DNA of 64,000 nt from Patellaria atrata CBS 101060 (GCA_010093705.1 MU006122.1:5331-69330); one strand, 5' to 3'. Numbered from the stretch's first letter, positions 26,680-39,139 are shown. Program-made: numbers and translations. The notes: generated by a model from the sequence alone, not told the origin.

Positions 26680-29600
26680 ATGAGTGCCTACAAGAAAGAC
26701 GAGGACGCGGATGGGTCGATAGTGAAGGTAGACAGGACATCGGTGTTCCAAGAAGGTACCTTGAACATACGCCTCAAGGAATTCTATATCTACTGATACT
26801 TCCTTCTATCAGCTAGAGTCTTTAACTCCTCTCCCATATCTCCTAGAAAATGCCGTATTCTCCTCACAAAGCTCTCCCTACTGTTATTCACGGGCGAGAA
26901 ATTCCCCACGAATGAAGCTACATCCCTTTTCTTTGGAATCTCAAAGTTGTTTCAGAATAAGGACCCCAGTCTGCGACAGATGGTGTACCTGGTAATTAAA
27001 GAGCTTGCCTATACAGCAGAGGATGTGATCATGGTCACCAGTAGTATCATGAAGGACACTGCAGTCGGAAGCGATGTGTTATATCGTGCAAATGCTATAC
27101 GCGCACTATGTCGCGTGATAGATGTACGTATACACCAAGATGTGTTTTCACAGTCGCTGACCGATGTAGGCATCCACAGTTCAAGCGATTGAGAGATTGA
27201 TTAAGACTGCCATTGTTGACAAAACGCCCTCGGTATCATCAGCCGCGCTCGTCTCATCATACCATTTACTCCCAGTAGCCCGTGATGTAGTCAGACGATG
27301 GCAAAGTGAAACCCAAGAAGCTGCTTCCGCATCCAAGTCCTCAGGAGGGTTCTCGTTGGGCTTCGGTGCCTCTAGCAATCAAGCGTCATTAGCAGCGTCG
27401 AACACAAATTTCATGACGCAGTACCACGCAATCGGTCTTTTATACCAGATGCGGTCTCATGACCGAATGGCACTCGTCAAAATGGTCCAACAATATAGCG
27501 CTGCGGGTGTAGTAAAGAGTGCAGCTGCCACCATGCTTCTTGTTCGTTTAGCCGCAAAGCTTGCGGAGGATGATCCAAACTTGAGAAAACCAATGATGCA
27601 ACTTCTCGATGGATGGCTGCGGCATAAAAGTGAGATGGTCAACTTTGAAGCTGCTAAAGCAATATGTGACATGAGAAATGTCACGGATGCGGAAGTAGTT
27701 CAATCTATCCACGTTCTCCAACTATTTTTGACATCACCGCGCGCTGTTACCAAGTTTGCAGCTATTCGTCTCCTTCATAGTTTTGCTTCATTCAAGCCCG
27801 ACGCTGTGAGGTCGTGTAACCCGGATATTGAAGCTCTCATCACGAATAGTAATCGATCCATAGCTACGTTTGCTATTACTACGCTTCTCAAAACCGGCAA
27901 TGAATCGAGCGTTGATCGTCTCATGAAACAAATATCAGGCTTCATGGCCGAGATTACGGATGAGTTCAAGGTCACCATCGTTGAAGCTATTCGTACGCTG
28001 TGTCTCAAATTCCCCAGCAAGCAAGCCGGCATGCTTGCCTTTCTCAGCGGTATTCTACGGGATGAAGGGGGTTATGAGTTCAAACGTGCAGTTGTTGAAA
28101 GCATGTTTGATCTTATAAAATTTGTGCCGGAGAGTAAAGAAGACGGTAGGTGCACCAAAAGCATGATTCTGTCATACTAATTTCTCACAGCGCTCGCCCA
28201 CCTTTGTGAATTCATTGAGGATTGTGAATTCACTAAATTAGCTGTCAGAATTCTTCATTTACTTGGGATGGAGGGGCCAAAGACAGCTCATCCCACAAAA
28301 TATATTCGGTACATCTATAACCGTGTCGTCCTCGAAAACGCGATTGTTCGTGCCGCCGCAGTCACTGCGCTTGCAAAGTTTGGCGTAGGTCAAAAAGACC
28401 CAGAAGTCAAACGGAGTGTACATGTCCTGCTCACGAGATGTTTGGATGATACGGATGACGAAGTTCGCGACCGTGCAGCGCTCAATCTTCGATTGATGGA
28501 AGAGAATGATGATCTAGCATTCAAATTTGTCCGTAACGGCAAGTACTTGATAACTGACGCAACTTCTGGATCCTTTCACTGACAATAAAAAAGATTCAAT
28601 GTTTTCACTTCCGGTTTTAGAGCACCAGCTCGTCATGTATGTCACCTCGAATGGCCGAGATACCTTCACTCAGCCATTTGATCTCTCCACGGTTCCTGTA
28701 GTTACACGAGAACAAGCAGACGCAGAAGATCGTACCAAAAAGCTTACTACGGCAACGCTTACTCTGAAAGCCCCGAGCACTGGGCCCCAAACAGAATCAA
28801 GAAGTAGCGCAGAAGCAGCGGCTTCAGCATCTGCTGCTGCTCGAAAATATGCGGAGCAACTGCAGTCCATTCCCGAGCTGGCAGCATACGGTGCAGTTCT
28901 CAAATCCTCGTCTATCGTCGACCTAACGGAATCCGAAACCGAATATGTTGTCAGTGCAGTAAAACATATCTTCAAAGATCATATCGTTCTTCAATTTGAG
29001 ATCAAGAACACCCTACCAGATACGGTTTTAACGGATGTTTCCGTGATCTCGACCCCATCAGATGAGGGCGAGCCAACTTTAGAAGAGGACTTTATCATAC
29101 CAGCCTCCGAACTTGCCACAGATATACCTGGAACCGTTTATGTTGCTTTCAAAAAACTCGCTGAGAATACCCCATATTTAGTGTGCAGCTTTACCAACAT
29201 TCTTAAATTCACAAGTAAAGAAATTGACCCGACGACGAAAGAACCAGAGGACAATGGGTACGAAGATGAATACCAGGTTGAAGATCTTGAATTATCTGGC
29301 AGTGACTATGTCATGCCGGCATTCGCTACAAGCTTTGATGATGTATGGGAAGTTGTAAAATCCGGCGAAGAAGCAAGCGAGACGCTACAGCTTGGCAACA
29401 TCAGAAGTATTGCTGGTACGTATTATAAATTCTATGAGAGTCAATGTCTCTGAATACCGTTGACTAATGATATTTTCGATGACAGACGCTACTGAACAAA
29501 TTGCCAAAATCCTCTCACTACAACCTTTGGATGGGACAGACCTCGCCCTGAGCCACTCAACGCACACGCTCAAGCTCTATGGTAATACAATACAAGGTGG

Positions 29601-29718
29601 TAAAGTCGCAGCGATGGTTCGAATGGCGTATTCGGCAAAGACTGGAGTGACAATGAAAATTGAAGCACGCTCAGAAGAAGATGGGGTCGCTAGCTTAGTA
29701 GTAGCGAGTGTTGCGTAG
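26680..29718 (+). CDS. SEC21: Coatomer subunit gamma (COPI coat)
   Basis: Gamma subunit of the COPI coat that drives Golgi-to-ER and intra-Golgi vesicle traffic. Exons 26680-26755, 26813-27123, 27170-28145, 28191-28538, 28594-29415 and 29486-29718 join in frame to about 921 residues, close to yeast Sec21 (935). The N-terminal adaptin-like HEAT region shows FPTNEATSLFFGISKLFQ and KTAIVDKTPSVSSAALVSSY. A Ser/Ala-rich linker follows (about residues 615-650), then the C-terminal appendage with ATEQIAKILSLQPLDGTD. The fourth intron (28539-28593) uses a GC donor (G|GCAAGT) with a clear CTGAC branch site. Reading through it meets a stop, while splicing restores the conserved N-D-S-M-F-S-L-P-V-L-E-H-Q junction. 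Confidence 0.95.
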
Positions 29719-30304
29719 TTCAAAATGGGCCCAGCATTCTATTGAAATACCTGTTGGTGTGTGTGTTGGGGGGGGGGGGGGGGGGGGGAAGTACATGCTT
29801 TGTTGCGCTTTCAGCCTACACCATAGGTGGGTTATGGTGTTGAGAGTGATCCCAATAGGATAAATTGTGTCCGTTAGAATACGCTCACATCTATCGTCAT
29901 GATAGACGGTAAAATTGTGTTATGATAAATTTACTGTTGTGTATGGTATATCCCAAAATCAATACACCGAACGCAACACCGGGTACATATTTACATTGAA
30001 GGTGGTTTAGAATATCTAGCGTGGCTGTGCAAGGATCATGAAAGTATCAGCACTTCAAAACTGTATAGATGGGCCAGAGTACTGATGACGGAGAGTCCTT
30101 AAGGTATTTCTCAGCATAAATATGAAAGCGATGACGTACAGTATATGTGTAATGCATGACTCGGCGCCAAGTGGTGATGTTGAACCATGTCGAACTCCCC
30201 TCAGGGTGGAATAATAATAATAAGTCAGACTAAATAGAACACCATTGTATTTACAGGGTACTTTACAGTAACCGAGGATTGCTAAAATGAGAGTCTCATC
30301 ACAT
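29719..30304. other. Intergenic space with a 21-base G run
   Basis: Lies between the convergent 3' ends of SEC21 and the GH5 gene. A pure run of 21 G lies at 29768-29788, preceded by GTGTGTGTTG. I see no gene in the rest. Confidence 0.7.
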
Positions 30305-32275
30305 CTATACTACAGTCAGGGTATAATTTGCCTCATTACCAGGCACTCTAGGAAATCCTTCTACCGTAATGGTCACATTTTGCCCGCTATTTACCACACT
30401 CTCTAATAATGAACGTCTAAGGATTAAATGAGCTGAGTCCCAGTTGTAATGGCTATCAAATGTCTAGTTTGATTGCGTCAGTTACAGTCATTGTAGGAAA
30501 AACAATATGTTGCACTCACCAGTCGTCCCCTCTGCAGTGGTCCCAGCCATTGAGTCCAGTCATCAACGAGTATACCACCGTCACTTTTCATAGCACGTAC
30601 AGCTGCTGGTTTGGACAATCCCTTCCAGCTGATGGGAATGTATAGGTCTTCGCTAGCATCAACCATGCTAGTTGTTTCTAAGAGGGTTGGAGTGTCCCAT
30701 TGCACTATTCGCAAACAGATGTCGGCTCCTTGTGAGAAGGACAGAACAATTCCGCCAGCTATCCCAATAGAAGACGTAAAGTTGTTCCAACTAGGCCTAA
30801 CAAAGTTCGAGACAAAATTGGATTTGAAGGTAATGGAATCGGACGCCACGAAGTAATCCCAATCTTTCTCCAGCACAATACTTCCAGCTGTGACTTTATC
30901 GAGTGTGTTGCCGTTAAACACAAATGGAAGCTTCTGATCGGTGGGCATTGTGCCCGCATGGTGAAATAAGAATGCAGAGCTGAACTGGCTTTCCGCTGCG
31001 GCATCTTTAGTACTATCTGGAAGACTGTTCACTTCGCCTTTTTGGGCGCTCATCAAAACATCGATAGCAACAGGATCCCGCCAGATATGTACGGTACGAT
31101 CAAGCTGGTCTGCTCCATTGTCCCATAGCATAGTCGAGGTATTATACTTTTTTGCCAAACGAATAAAATGGTCGTAGAATTTCCATCTGGCCGCGGTTTC
31201 TGTGTGAATGGGGGATGCAGACCATTCGCCGATAATCAAAGGAACTTGGGTAAAATTATTGCGCACATTGGCGATGTCACTTTCGAGTGCAGTAATATCG
31301 GCCTCGGAGCCCCAAATGGTCTTACCCCAGGCACCAAAGATGAAGTCATCTAGATGGCAGGTTGATAAGTACGTGTCTTTCATGATCCATGGGTGGTAAC
31401 CAAAAGGAGCATAGGGTTCAACTCACATGGAGAATAGTAGTGATACTGCAATGCCCATGGATTTGAAATATTCATGGGTGGTTTGAACCACTGAGAAGTT
31501 TTTATAGTGTCTTCGCCGAGGCCAACAAGCGTTACCACACGCTGAGCGTTGAAACCGCCAGCATCCTGGATGGCTTTGAGGAATATCTCGTTCATTCTAT
31601 TCTGTTGAGCGGCGTGTTCCGACGTGCTACCGGGGGGCTCATTTATTGGTTCGAACGCAACTTTGGAAGACTTGCATGCTAATTTAACACCGATCTGATA
31701 CCACAACCGATAGAACTTTTCTTCGATCATTTGCACATCAGCATCCGGTTTAGAAAAATCATACCAATTCCAGGAATCGTGATGCACATTGGTGATGACA
31801 TAGAATCCGTACGAGAGGGCCATGTCAATAACATCCGACACCCTTTGAAGCCAATCGGGGTCAACGGTCCAAGTTGGACCATCGGTGATAAAATGGTATG
31901 CCCAGGTTACTTAATCGCGTCAATTCCTTCACTGATGATAAGGTACAATCAATAGTACTTACCTGGTATCCGCACGCTACTGAAACCAGCAGCTCTCGCA
32001 TCTTCGAAGGTTACTGACTCCACCTTGGGATTGTTCCAGTCCCCTTCCGTTTGGATTGCGTCGAGCGTGTTTCCCAAGTTCCACCCTGGATCTGAGGCGG
32101 CTACATAATCTTCCGCTGAGACATGCTCAAACGTGCCTGGGCACTCCGTGCTATTCACTATCTGACGTTGTAAAACCCCTGTGGTCCCTCGCGCACGTGG
32201 GTAAACTTCGTGTGGTTGAGAAGATGAGAAACCTATAAAAAAAGGCGCAAGGACGAAAAGGGATATGCCTCGCAT
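30305..32275 (-). CDS. Secreted glycoside hydrolase family 5 (cellulase-like)
   Basis: Predicted extracellular beta-glycanase. Exons 32275-31963, 31909-31427, 31349-30520 and 30463-30305 join in frame to 594 residues. The first ATG gives a hydrophobic signal peptide (about residues 1-19). The GH5 landmarks follow in order: GWNLGNTLDA (64-73), VHHDSWNWYD (146-155), the acid/base Glu in FEPINEPPG (E195) and the nucleophile Glu in IIGEWS (E307). The C-terminal half (about 370-594) resembles the two beta-sandwich modules attached to some GH5 enzymes (CBM_X2- and CBM46-like); this is inferred from pattern only. The terminal exon (SHYNWDSAHLILRR onward) is needed to complete the last module. The exact substrate (beta-1,4-, 1,3- or mixed glucan) cannot be read from the sequence. 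Confidence 0.88.
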
Positions 32276-34036
32276 TCTGATCAAGTACTTAGCGTATGAA
32301 TTCCTTTCTGTCCAAGAAAGCTAAACACTCCTTTGTGATGATGTGCTGAAGCATTGAGGGAAGCCCCCGATTATATGCGAATTATCATATGGTTCTAGAC
32401 GTGCCGACTTAATTTTGGAATACATTGCACGTTTCGAACTAGGGAGAGATTGCCAGATCATCGTATTCCCGGAGTCCAACTACACGAGTTTGAGAGTCAC
32501 CTTCAGCAAAGCAAAAACGGGTGGAGATTGTGGGTGTGATCTCGCTAAGGGAAATTTATATTGATGAATATAAACGATCCCTGTCAAATACGATGTCTAG
32601 CTTGTAGATCAAGACCTAGTGAGGATACATAAGCTTCTAGATTCTATCAAATAAATGCAATGATTGGCCCGGGAGAAGGTTAAGCATTTGATCTTGCGCT
32701 GGGTGCACTCGTAATAGCAGTGGCAAGGAGTCGAAGGTTCACCATTGAACCCAGCCAGTTGGTACCGTACGTAAAAGCTGTGTACAGTACAAGGCATGTG
32801 GAACGCCAGCATTTATAAAAACGTACTATGACTAAATAGAGATCAAAAACAATAGATTTTCTGAGTAAGAAAGGGAGAGTATACGGACACTTCAAAACGT
32901 ACTTTTAGACCCGAGCTAACTGTAGGACTACTGTATGCCCAGAGGAGCTATTCAGCAGGAATCTCCATGCGGACAATACATCATTCTATACCAAAATACT
33001 ATGTTTATTCACTCAATGGGATATTATATTTCGTCATAGAACACTTAAGGTATTATCCGTATAGGGATTCCTGCCATAAATCGCTCCTCTAGGCCATACA
33101 GTAGTCCTACAGTTAGTTCGGGTCTAAAAGTACGTTTTGAAGTGTCCGTATACTTTCCCGAAAAGGAAATGGAGAAATGATTGAAACAAAAGGATAAGAG
33201 AGGAAAGGGGAACAAGTCGAAGAATTAGAGAGTCAGAACCTCTGAATACGCTAGATTAAGGATTCACGCGGTATAGTACCACGTATAGCGCGTTCACAAT
33301 GATACATTCAACTTTACGATATTCCCTGCCATTGTTTGCCTCATAAATGGGAACAGCCTACTATTCAATGTAATTTCTTCGAGACTGTATGAACCCTGAA
33401 AAACGAGGTCAATGAATCTCGTTGTAGCGGCGTGGCGGGCGTACGGTTAGCTAGGCATTATATAATAAGGGAAGGGTAGATATAAAATTAGGAGCTTAGG
33501 ATCAAATAAATCACTCATGCAGGTAAGACAGACGTCGATTGCAGTACTCACTGGCGATACACATAGTAGATATATGGAACTGAGGAAGTACCAGCAGAAA
33601 GAATACAAAAGGTAGAATGAGACACTAAAGTAATGAGATGGATATATAATAGTATACGTTCTATGTCCTCGTACTCCTATTTTACTGTACGTCTACGCTT
33701 CAAGAGCCCAGGAGCTTTTCGACAAAAGTACAGACCGCCGGAGAAGGCGCACGGGGTTTGGATTCTCTGAAAATCAATATGTGTACAGTGAACGTACAAT
33801 AGTAAGAATAGTCCCATAAACAGCAGGAAGGCAAATATGATTGTGGTTCATTTCAGGCTCCGTCAGCTATCGATTCTCCAAAATCCGTGACATAAAGTTA
33901 GCAAAAGTAAGTTAGTATCTGCGAATGCACAAAATATTTGAAGAAAGTATTGATTGCCTTTGTAGCTCTATTTGGTAGTCTAACGGCAAGTGCAATACGG
34001 TCAATTTCTCACATGTCCTTATAATCTTCTTCACTG
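32276..34036. other. Gene-poor stretch between GH5 and COX13
   Basis: About 1.76 kb. It holds the GH5 promoter on the left (minus-strand gene) and a MITE-like inverted repeat at 32880-33152. For the rest I see only short frames without conservation and no RNA gene. The distance suggests a GH5 promoter plus inserted repeat sequence rather than a missed gene. Confidence 0.5.
32880..33152. mobile_element. MITE-like element with long terminal inverted repeats
   Basis: The left arm starts GTATACGGACACTTCAAAAC and the right arm ends with its exact reverse complement. The arms match for about 110 bases with few differences and enclose only about 50 bases, so the whole 273 bp could fold into one hairpin. 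The TA at both outer edges fits a TA target-site duplication as made by Tc1/mariner or pogo-type transposons. No transposase is encoded, so it would be a non-autonomous element moved in trans. The family is inferred from structure only. Confidence 0.7.
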
Positions 34037-34680
34037 TCACTCCTTCTTATGGTAATTGACCTTGTCGTTCCAGAAAAGGGTCTGCATAAGCTCATGTTAT
34101 TATGATCCATTTCAATTAGGGGCGCAAACATTGAAATTGGAGCTTGTGACTCGGACTTCCGAATGATTGGCCATATAAGAAAGAGAACCCAAGCTTACCT
34201 TGTCCCCATCTCCCCAGAAGTAGTTCTTAGACCTTATGTTTTGGTACGAATATTCGGTTTTCTCCTCTAACGGCGGTCCGTGTGCGAAATGTTCCCAATG
34301 CTCATTCCACAGAACCCACGCATTAGCGCCCGCGATTATGATGGCAGGAATGACAGCGCTCCAGAGATCGTTAGCCTTATCGCAGGTGAAACGAACAAGG
34401 CTTCTCGCTCAAACAAAATGTCGGGGACCGACTTACTAGATGGAAAGTTTACGCCAGGTGTCTGTTAATTCGTAATGTTAGCAATGGAAGCTACCGTCAA
34501 GCACCTCAGCTTACCGCTTGTCTGCTCTGCATGGTGTTTCACGGCTGCTCTCTCTCGATTGAAGGCATTATCTTGCACACCCGTAAGCTCGCTGGCGTAA
34601 GTGCGACGGATCACAGTACGTAGGGGGGGAATGCGGATGGCTCGCAAAGGAGGCCGCCCGAAAAGATTTCGAGAAATCAT
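34037..34680 (-). CDS. COX13: Cytochrome c oxidase subunit VIa (mitochondrial)
   Basis: A small, nuclear-encoded subunit of respiratory complex IV in the inner mitochondrial membrane. Exons 34680-34515, 34461-34437, 34358-34199 and 34081-34037 join in frame to 131 residues, the usual size. An Arg-rich presequence (MISRNLFGRPPLRAIRIPP) is followed by the transmembrane helix (AVIPAIIIAGANAW) and the signature WNEHWEHFAHGPPLEE. The C-terminus FFWGDGDK-type block is here NYFWGDGDK|TLFWNDKVNYHKKE. The second exon is only 25 nt and is supported by the reading frame and by conserved TWRKLSIY. It is divergent from APN2 with 306 bases between the two start codons, the arrangement commonly found at ascomycete MAT loci. 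Confidence 0.93.
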
Positions 34681-34986
34681 GATTGAAACTGATTGTAGGG
34701 GTCTAAGATTTAATGAAGATTTCAGTATGTTGATGTTCTTCGTCAATTGTTGATGCGTCCTTCGGATGTCAAGAAATGGGGTGAGGTCAGTGAACTGACC
34801 GGCCAAGAATGGACTTGGCAAAATTGGTGCAGTACAATAAGAACCTGCTGACTAAGAACTTAAGAACCAACCACCGAGCCGCCTAAACTAAAAAACCTAA
34901 TCACCCACTCAGGTGGGACAAATACCCTCAAATGGTCAAATTCCGACGGATAGTTGAGTCCTCGTTTTCTATACAAGCCCATCAAA

Positions 34987-37028
34987 ATGCCTCTTCGCAT
35001 TACGACGTGGAACGTAAATGGCATCCGTAATCCTTTCGGCTATCAACCATGGAGCTCGAACCGAACCTTTGGTGCTATGTTCGATATCCTGGACGCTGAC
35101 ATTATCGTTATGCAAGAGCTGAAGATTCAACGGAAAGATTTACAAGATGATATGGTTATTGTTCCGGGATGGGATTGCTTCTTTAGCCTTCCGAAGCACA
35201 AGAAGGGTAAGGGAACATTATTGCAATATAATGCTTGAGTACCGAGCTAACGCAGTAGTTTAGGGTATTCAGGTGTGGCTATATATACCAAGGAGTCTGT
35301 TTGCGCTCCCATCCGTGCAGAGGAAGGCATCCTCGGCGTCCTGTGCCCCCCTGGTTCAAGCACAGCATACAGAGACTCTCCTTCCGAGGCCACAATAGGC
35401 GGGTATCCCTCGCTAGAACAGACCGAAAACTTTAAAACAGATTCCTTGAGTCTCGACTCTGAGGGACGTTGCGTGGTTCTTGAATTCCCCGCGTTTGTAT
35501 TGTTTGGCGTTTACTCTCCGGCTAACAGCAATGGACTTCGTGATGACTTTCGGTATGCTTTTCTCAGCGCGCTTGACATCCGAGTCCGTAATCTGGAACG
35601 CAGTGGGAAGAGAGTCATCATAGCAGGAGACTTGAATGTATTAAGAGCGGAAATTGACTCAGCTCATGCAGAAGAGACTTTGCGCAAGGGAGTATTAAAT
35701 CATGAGGAGTTCATCTCAACCCCTAATAGAAGAATCTTCAACCAATTGCTTGAGGACGGTGAGGTTATCGGTGAGAGGGATAAGGATAGAGAAGAACCAG
35801 TTCTATGGGATATTTGTCGAGGATTCCATCCGACACGGAAGGGGATGTACACACAGTGGGAGCAAAAAATCAATGCCAGGCCAGGCAATTTCGGTAGCAG
35901 GATAGACTTCATTCTTTGCAGCCGCGATATGAAAAGCTGGTTTTTATCAGCGGATATCCAGGAGGGACTTATGGTATGCTTGTCAAGGAATTTCTATGGC
36001 ATTCTTATTGATTATATTAGGGCTCAGACCACTGTCCCGTTTACGCAGATTTGCATGATAAGATCATGCTTGGCGATAATGTTATAGACTGTCAAGACAT
36101 CATGAATCCTGTTGGTACTTTCTTATATGGGACGCGGGTAATATCTCCCAGCACAAGAGAACCTCTCCTTTTATCGGGAAAGCGGCTACCTGAGTTTGAC
36201 ACAACAAAACGTAGGAGCATAAAGGACATGTTCCAGAAGAACTCCAAGTTCTCCCCACTATCTAGTGATGAAAATACGACTACAGGGATAGAAATGTCAG
36301 ACTCGAACTGGAACGCGTCTTTGAAGAATGTAGCGAAGCACTACAAGCGGAAAAGATCTGTAAAGCTAATGGTCGAGGGGAATTCAAAGTCTCGATTATC
36401 CTATACTGCTTCTCGCCCAGGAGACCAGAAATCACTTGAAGACTTTTTTTCGAGACGAGTTAATAAGACCGCTCGTAAACCGCTCGTGCAGCCAGTCCTC
36501 ACAAATAAATTTACTACTCTTTGTGACTCCGTTATTGCCTCAGAGCTCTGTTCTAAGGATTTTCATTACACTAATCCCGACGAATACGGCATTCCCTCTA
36601 CTACCAAACCTGAGATGAGTAACCCGTTTAATCTGAGCATAGATCACGCAATCAGTAATACACGTTCAACTGCACATGGCTCGACCGAAAAACCGAGCTC
36701 GTCCTTTTTAGAGCAGGATGTTAGCCTCGCCGGTCATGCTCAATCGAGTTTTTCATGGAGCAACCTTCTCCGCAAACCTGCACCCCCTCGATGTCAAGGT
36801 CATCATGAACCATGTATCATGCTCGCAACCAAGAAAAGCGGAGTGAATTGTGGCAGGCGCTTTTGGATATGTGCCAGGTATGGATCCATCCCTTTTTTTT
36901 TTTGAATTGAACATATGCGCATTGCTGACTCCATCTATGTTTATAGACCTGTTGGACCCTCCGGCATCAGAGAGTCTGGTTCAGAATGGCGCTGCTCAGC
37001 ATTCCTGTGGGCAAGCGATTGGAAGTAG
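34987..37028 (+). CDS. APN2: AP endonuclease 2 (class II, exonuclease III family)
   Basis: Cleaves DNA at abasic sites and trims blocked 3' ends in base-excision repair. Exons 34987-35206, 35264-35973, 36021-36877 and 36947-37028 join in frame to 622 residues, usual for filamentous fungi. Catalytic landmarks are visible: TTWNVNGIR (N11), MQELKIQ (E44), AGDLNV (D196, N198), RIDFILCSRD, and GSDHCPVYADL (D313/H314). A PCNA-binding PIP box, QKSLEDFF, lies at about 446-453. The C-terminal GRF zinc finger has CGRRFWICARP and a final EWRCSAFLWASDW. This start gives the conserved MPLRITTWNVNGIR; an upstream in-frame Met gives a poorer fit. APN2 normally borders the mating-type idiomorph. Confidence 0.95.
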
Positions 37029-37170
37029 GAGATCATCCTTTTAATGGACATCAAATTCATAAAACCTATATCAAGTCGCCATATCCTCACAAGAACAACA
37101 CATCTTATTGATGATTGATGTGAAAAGCAGTAAAGTACAAATTTGGCCATAGTAGACTTGATAAAGAATG

Positions 37171-39139
37171 CTAACCCATGATCGTTTGCCAGTGGTTATC
37201 AAACATAACATTGATCCAAAATACATCCTCTTCGCCGTTGTCGAGACGGCGCCAGACCTCTTTGATTAATACTAGCATCTGGCGGAGGGGTTCCGCCGGT
37301 AGTTTTCGACAAAACTCTCTTAGCCGTCCTTCCACAAATCGCCGTGCATACGAGACCTTAGAATCGTTTGCATGGAAATCATAATAGTCCAATGAGGCCA
37401 CATATCTCAATTCAGAAGATGCAGTTACTAGAAGAATTGGTTGAAGGCAGCATGTCCCGGAGGATAGGGGCAAGCTTTCGAGGGTTTTCAGTATATATAT
37501 CGCGAAGGAGTTGACCCAAATTTGCATATCGAGGGGACTATCATTACAGTCAGGGGCAAACTGTGGTAGTCCATACGTGCAACGCCTTTCATCAATTTCA
37601 CTCCCCGAACCAAGGCGTTGCCTGAGAATTTGTGGGAAAATACGATAGATCTCCAAAAGCCCCGCGCACCGGTAAGCTTCCCCAATAGTAATAAAGTGTT
37701 TCTTCGCTGTGTTCTCATCCCCTGGGTCAATCAGATCATCTAGCGTAGGTAATTCAAGTTCCAGAAGCTGTTGTTCCAGCGCGGTAGCCCAAACGAGTTC
37801 CACGTCATCATTCAGTGATATATAATCGCATGCACGATTCCTATTCAATCGCTGCTGACGCACAAGGCGTCCAACTTCAGCGAACAGCATCTGAGTTCTT
37901 GGACACACGCCTGTCCAGGGGTGTGGAAGGATTTTATCCTTCGGTTCGTTGGAGTCCTTGCATCTACTCAGGTTACCAACACCCAACCAGGGATCCCAAA
38001 CATATGTGCAAGATTCCTGAGAAACGAACCCCAACAACATTTCCCAATAAATTAGACTCTCTTTAAAGAATTGGTTATGTCGTTGGGTTGTTTTTTTCGT
38101 CTGAGGGCCTATTCGAGTAAGTTTAGGGTAAATGAGATTTCTCGCCGCATGAAGATGTGCTAGTCCAAGATCTCTGCAATCGTGCCAGGCCGCAGAAAGC
38201 CCCAGCAGCAATATAGCCAATAGTATTCTGTCATTAGGTTGTTTTTCCGTTTCAACTCGTCGTAGTTCCTCATACAAACATGAATATGCACTTTGTTGGA
38301 GCTTGAGCCCGCGAAGTTTCATATGAGGGAATATGTTGGCCAGTTGTGCGGCGGCCATGCTCTGTATAGCATAGTAGATCGAGGGCGTTTCCTGCCATAT
38401 CTGACCAACAGATACTCGAAAAGGGTTTAGAGTTCCGTCATAGGAGGAGAAAACAATGCATACTTCTTTGAAATAATGTTCCACCAGATTTGTTCCAGGT
38501 CCATGTAAAGGTCGGCGGGGATCAAAACGTATTCCAGAAGCCGGGATATGCCAATCAGATGCGTCCGTACGAGCTCTCATATCAGCCTTAAGCTGATCCA
38601 CATATCCCTTGCTACCGTTTGAGTTGCTACTGTCATTGTCGGCATGAATCTCCTTTGGGGGAATATAGCGATTGTTATGTGCCGGGAGACACCGCGTTCC
38701 AGTGTTAGGACCTATATTCGAGTTTGCTGCAAAATTTCCGGTCATGCTTCCCTCAGCTATCCTGAATGCTTCAGCCACTGATGGGTGAGGAAAGCTTGAT
38801 CCCGCAACCTCCCTCTCATCTCTAATACCCCTGAATGGAGATCTCTGTGACTCGGGGTAGGATGTTAACAGTTCATATTTTGTTGACCATTTCAGCGACT
38901 TCTTGTATCCTGGGCAAGTTATGTCGCGGGTTAAACAATTTGTACAGGAGGGCTTAGTTTCATCGCATTTGAGCTATTCACTCATCAGTGTTCATAAATA
39001 CCTTCAAAACGATATCAGGCGCTCTCACCCGCTTATCCTTACAATGCAGACAGCCGTTGCGGGACTTTGCCAGTCTCCGGGCATTATGTGATGTGTAGCT
39101 AGTGTCTTTGTCCGCTACCGCAGAATACACACGTACCAT
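37171..39139 (-). CDS. Zn2Cys6 fungal transcription factor (Fungal_trans_2 type)
   Basis: Nuclear DNA-binding regulator of unknown target. Exon 39139-39029 and exon 38973-37171 join in frame (intron of 55 bases) to 637 residues. The zinc cluster spans the splice site and is canonical: C30-x2-C33-x6-C40-x6-C47-x2-C50-x6-C57, read as GCLHCKDKRLKCDETKPSCT and onward. The long C-terminal region (about 190-600) has the helical pattern of the fungal-specific regulatory domain, with LLAILLLGLSAAWHDCRDLG and DVFWINVMFDN. The ATG at 39139 could itself be followed by a splice donor (ATG|GTACGT), so the start is less sure than the body. It sits convergent with APN2 (142 bases) and occupies the APN2-SLA2 interval where MAT genes usually lie. 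It is not an alpha-box or HMG protein. Confidence 0.85.
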
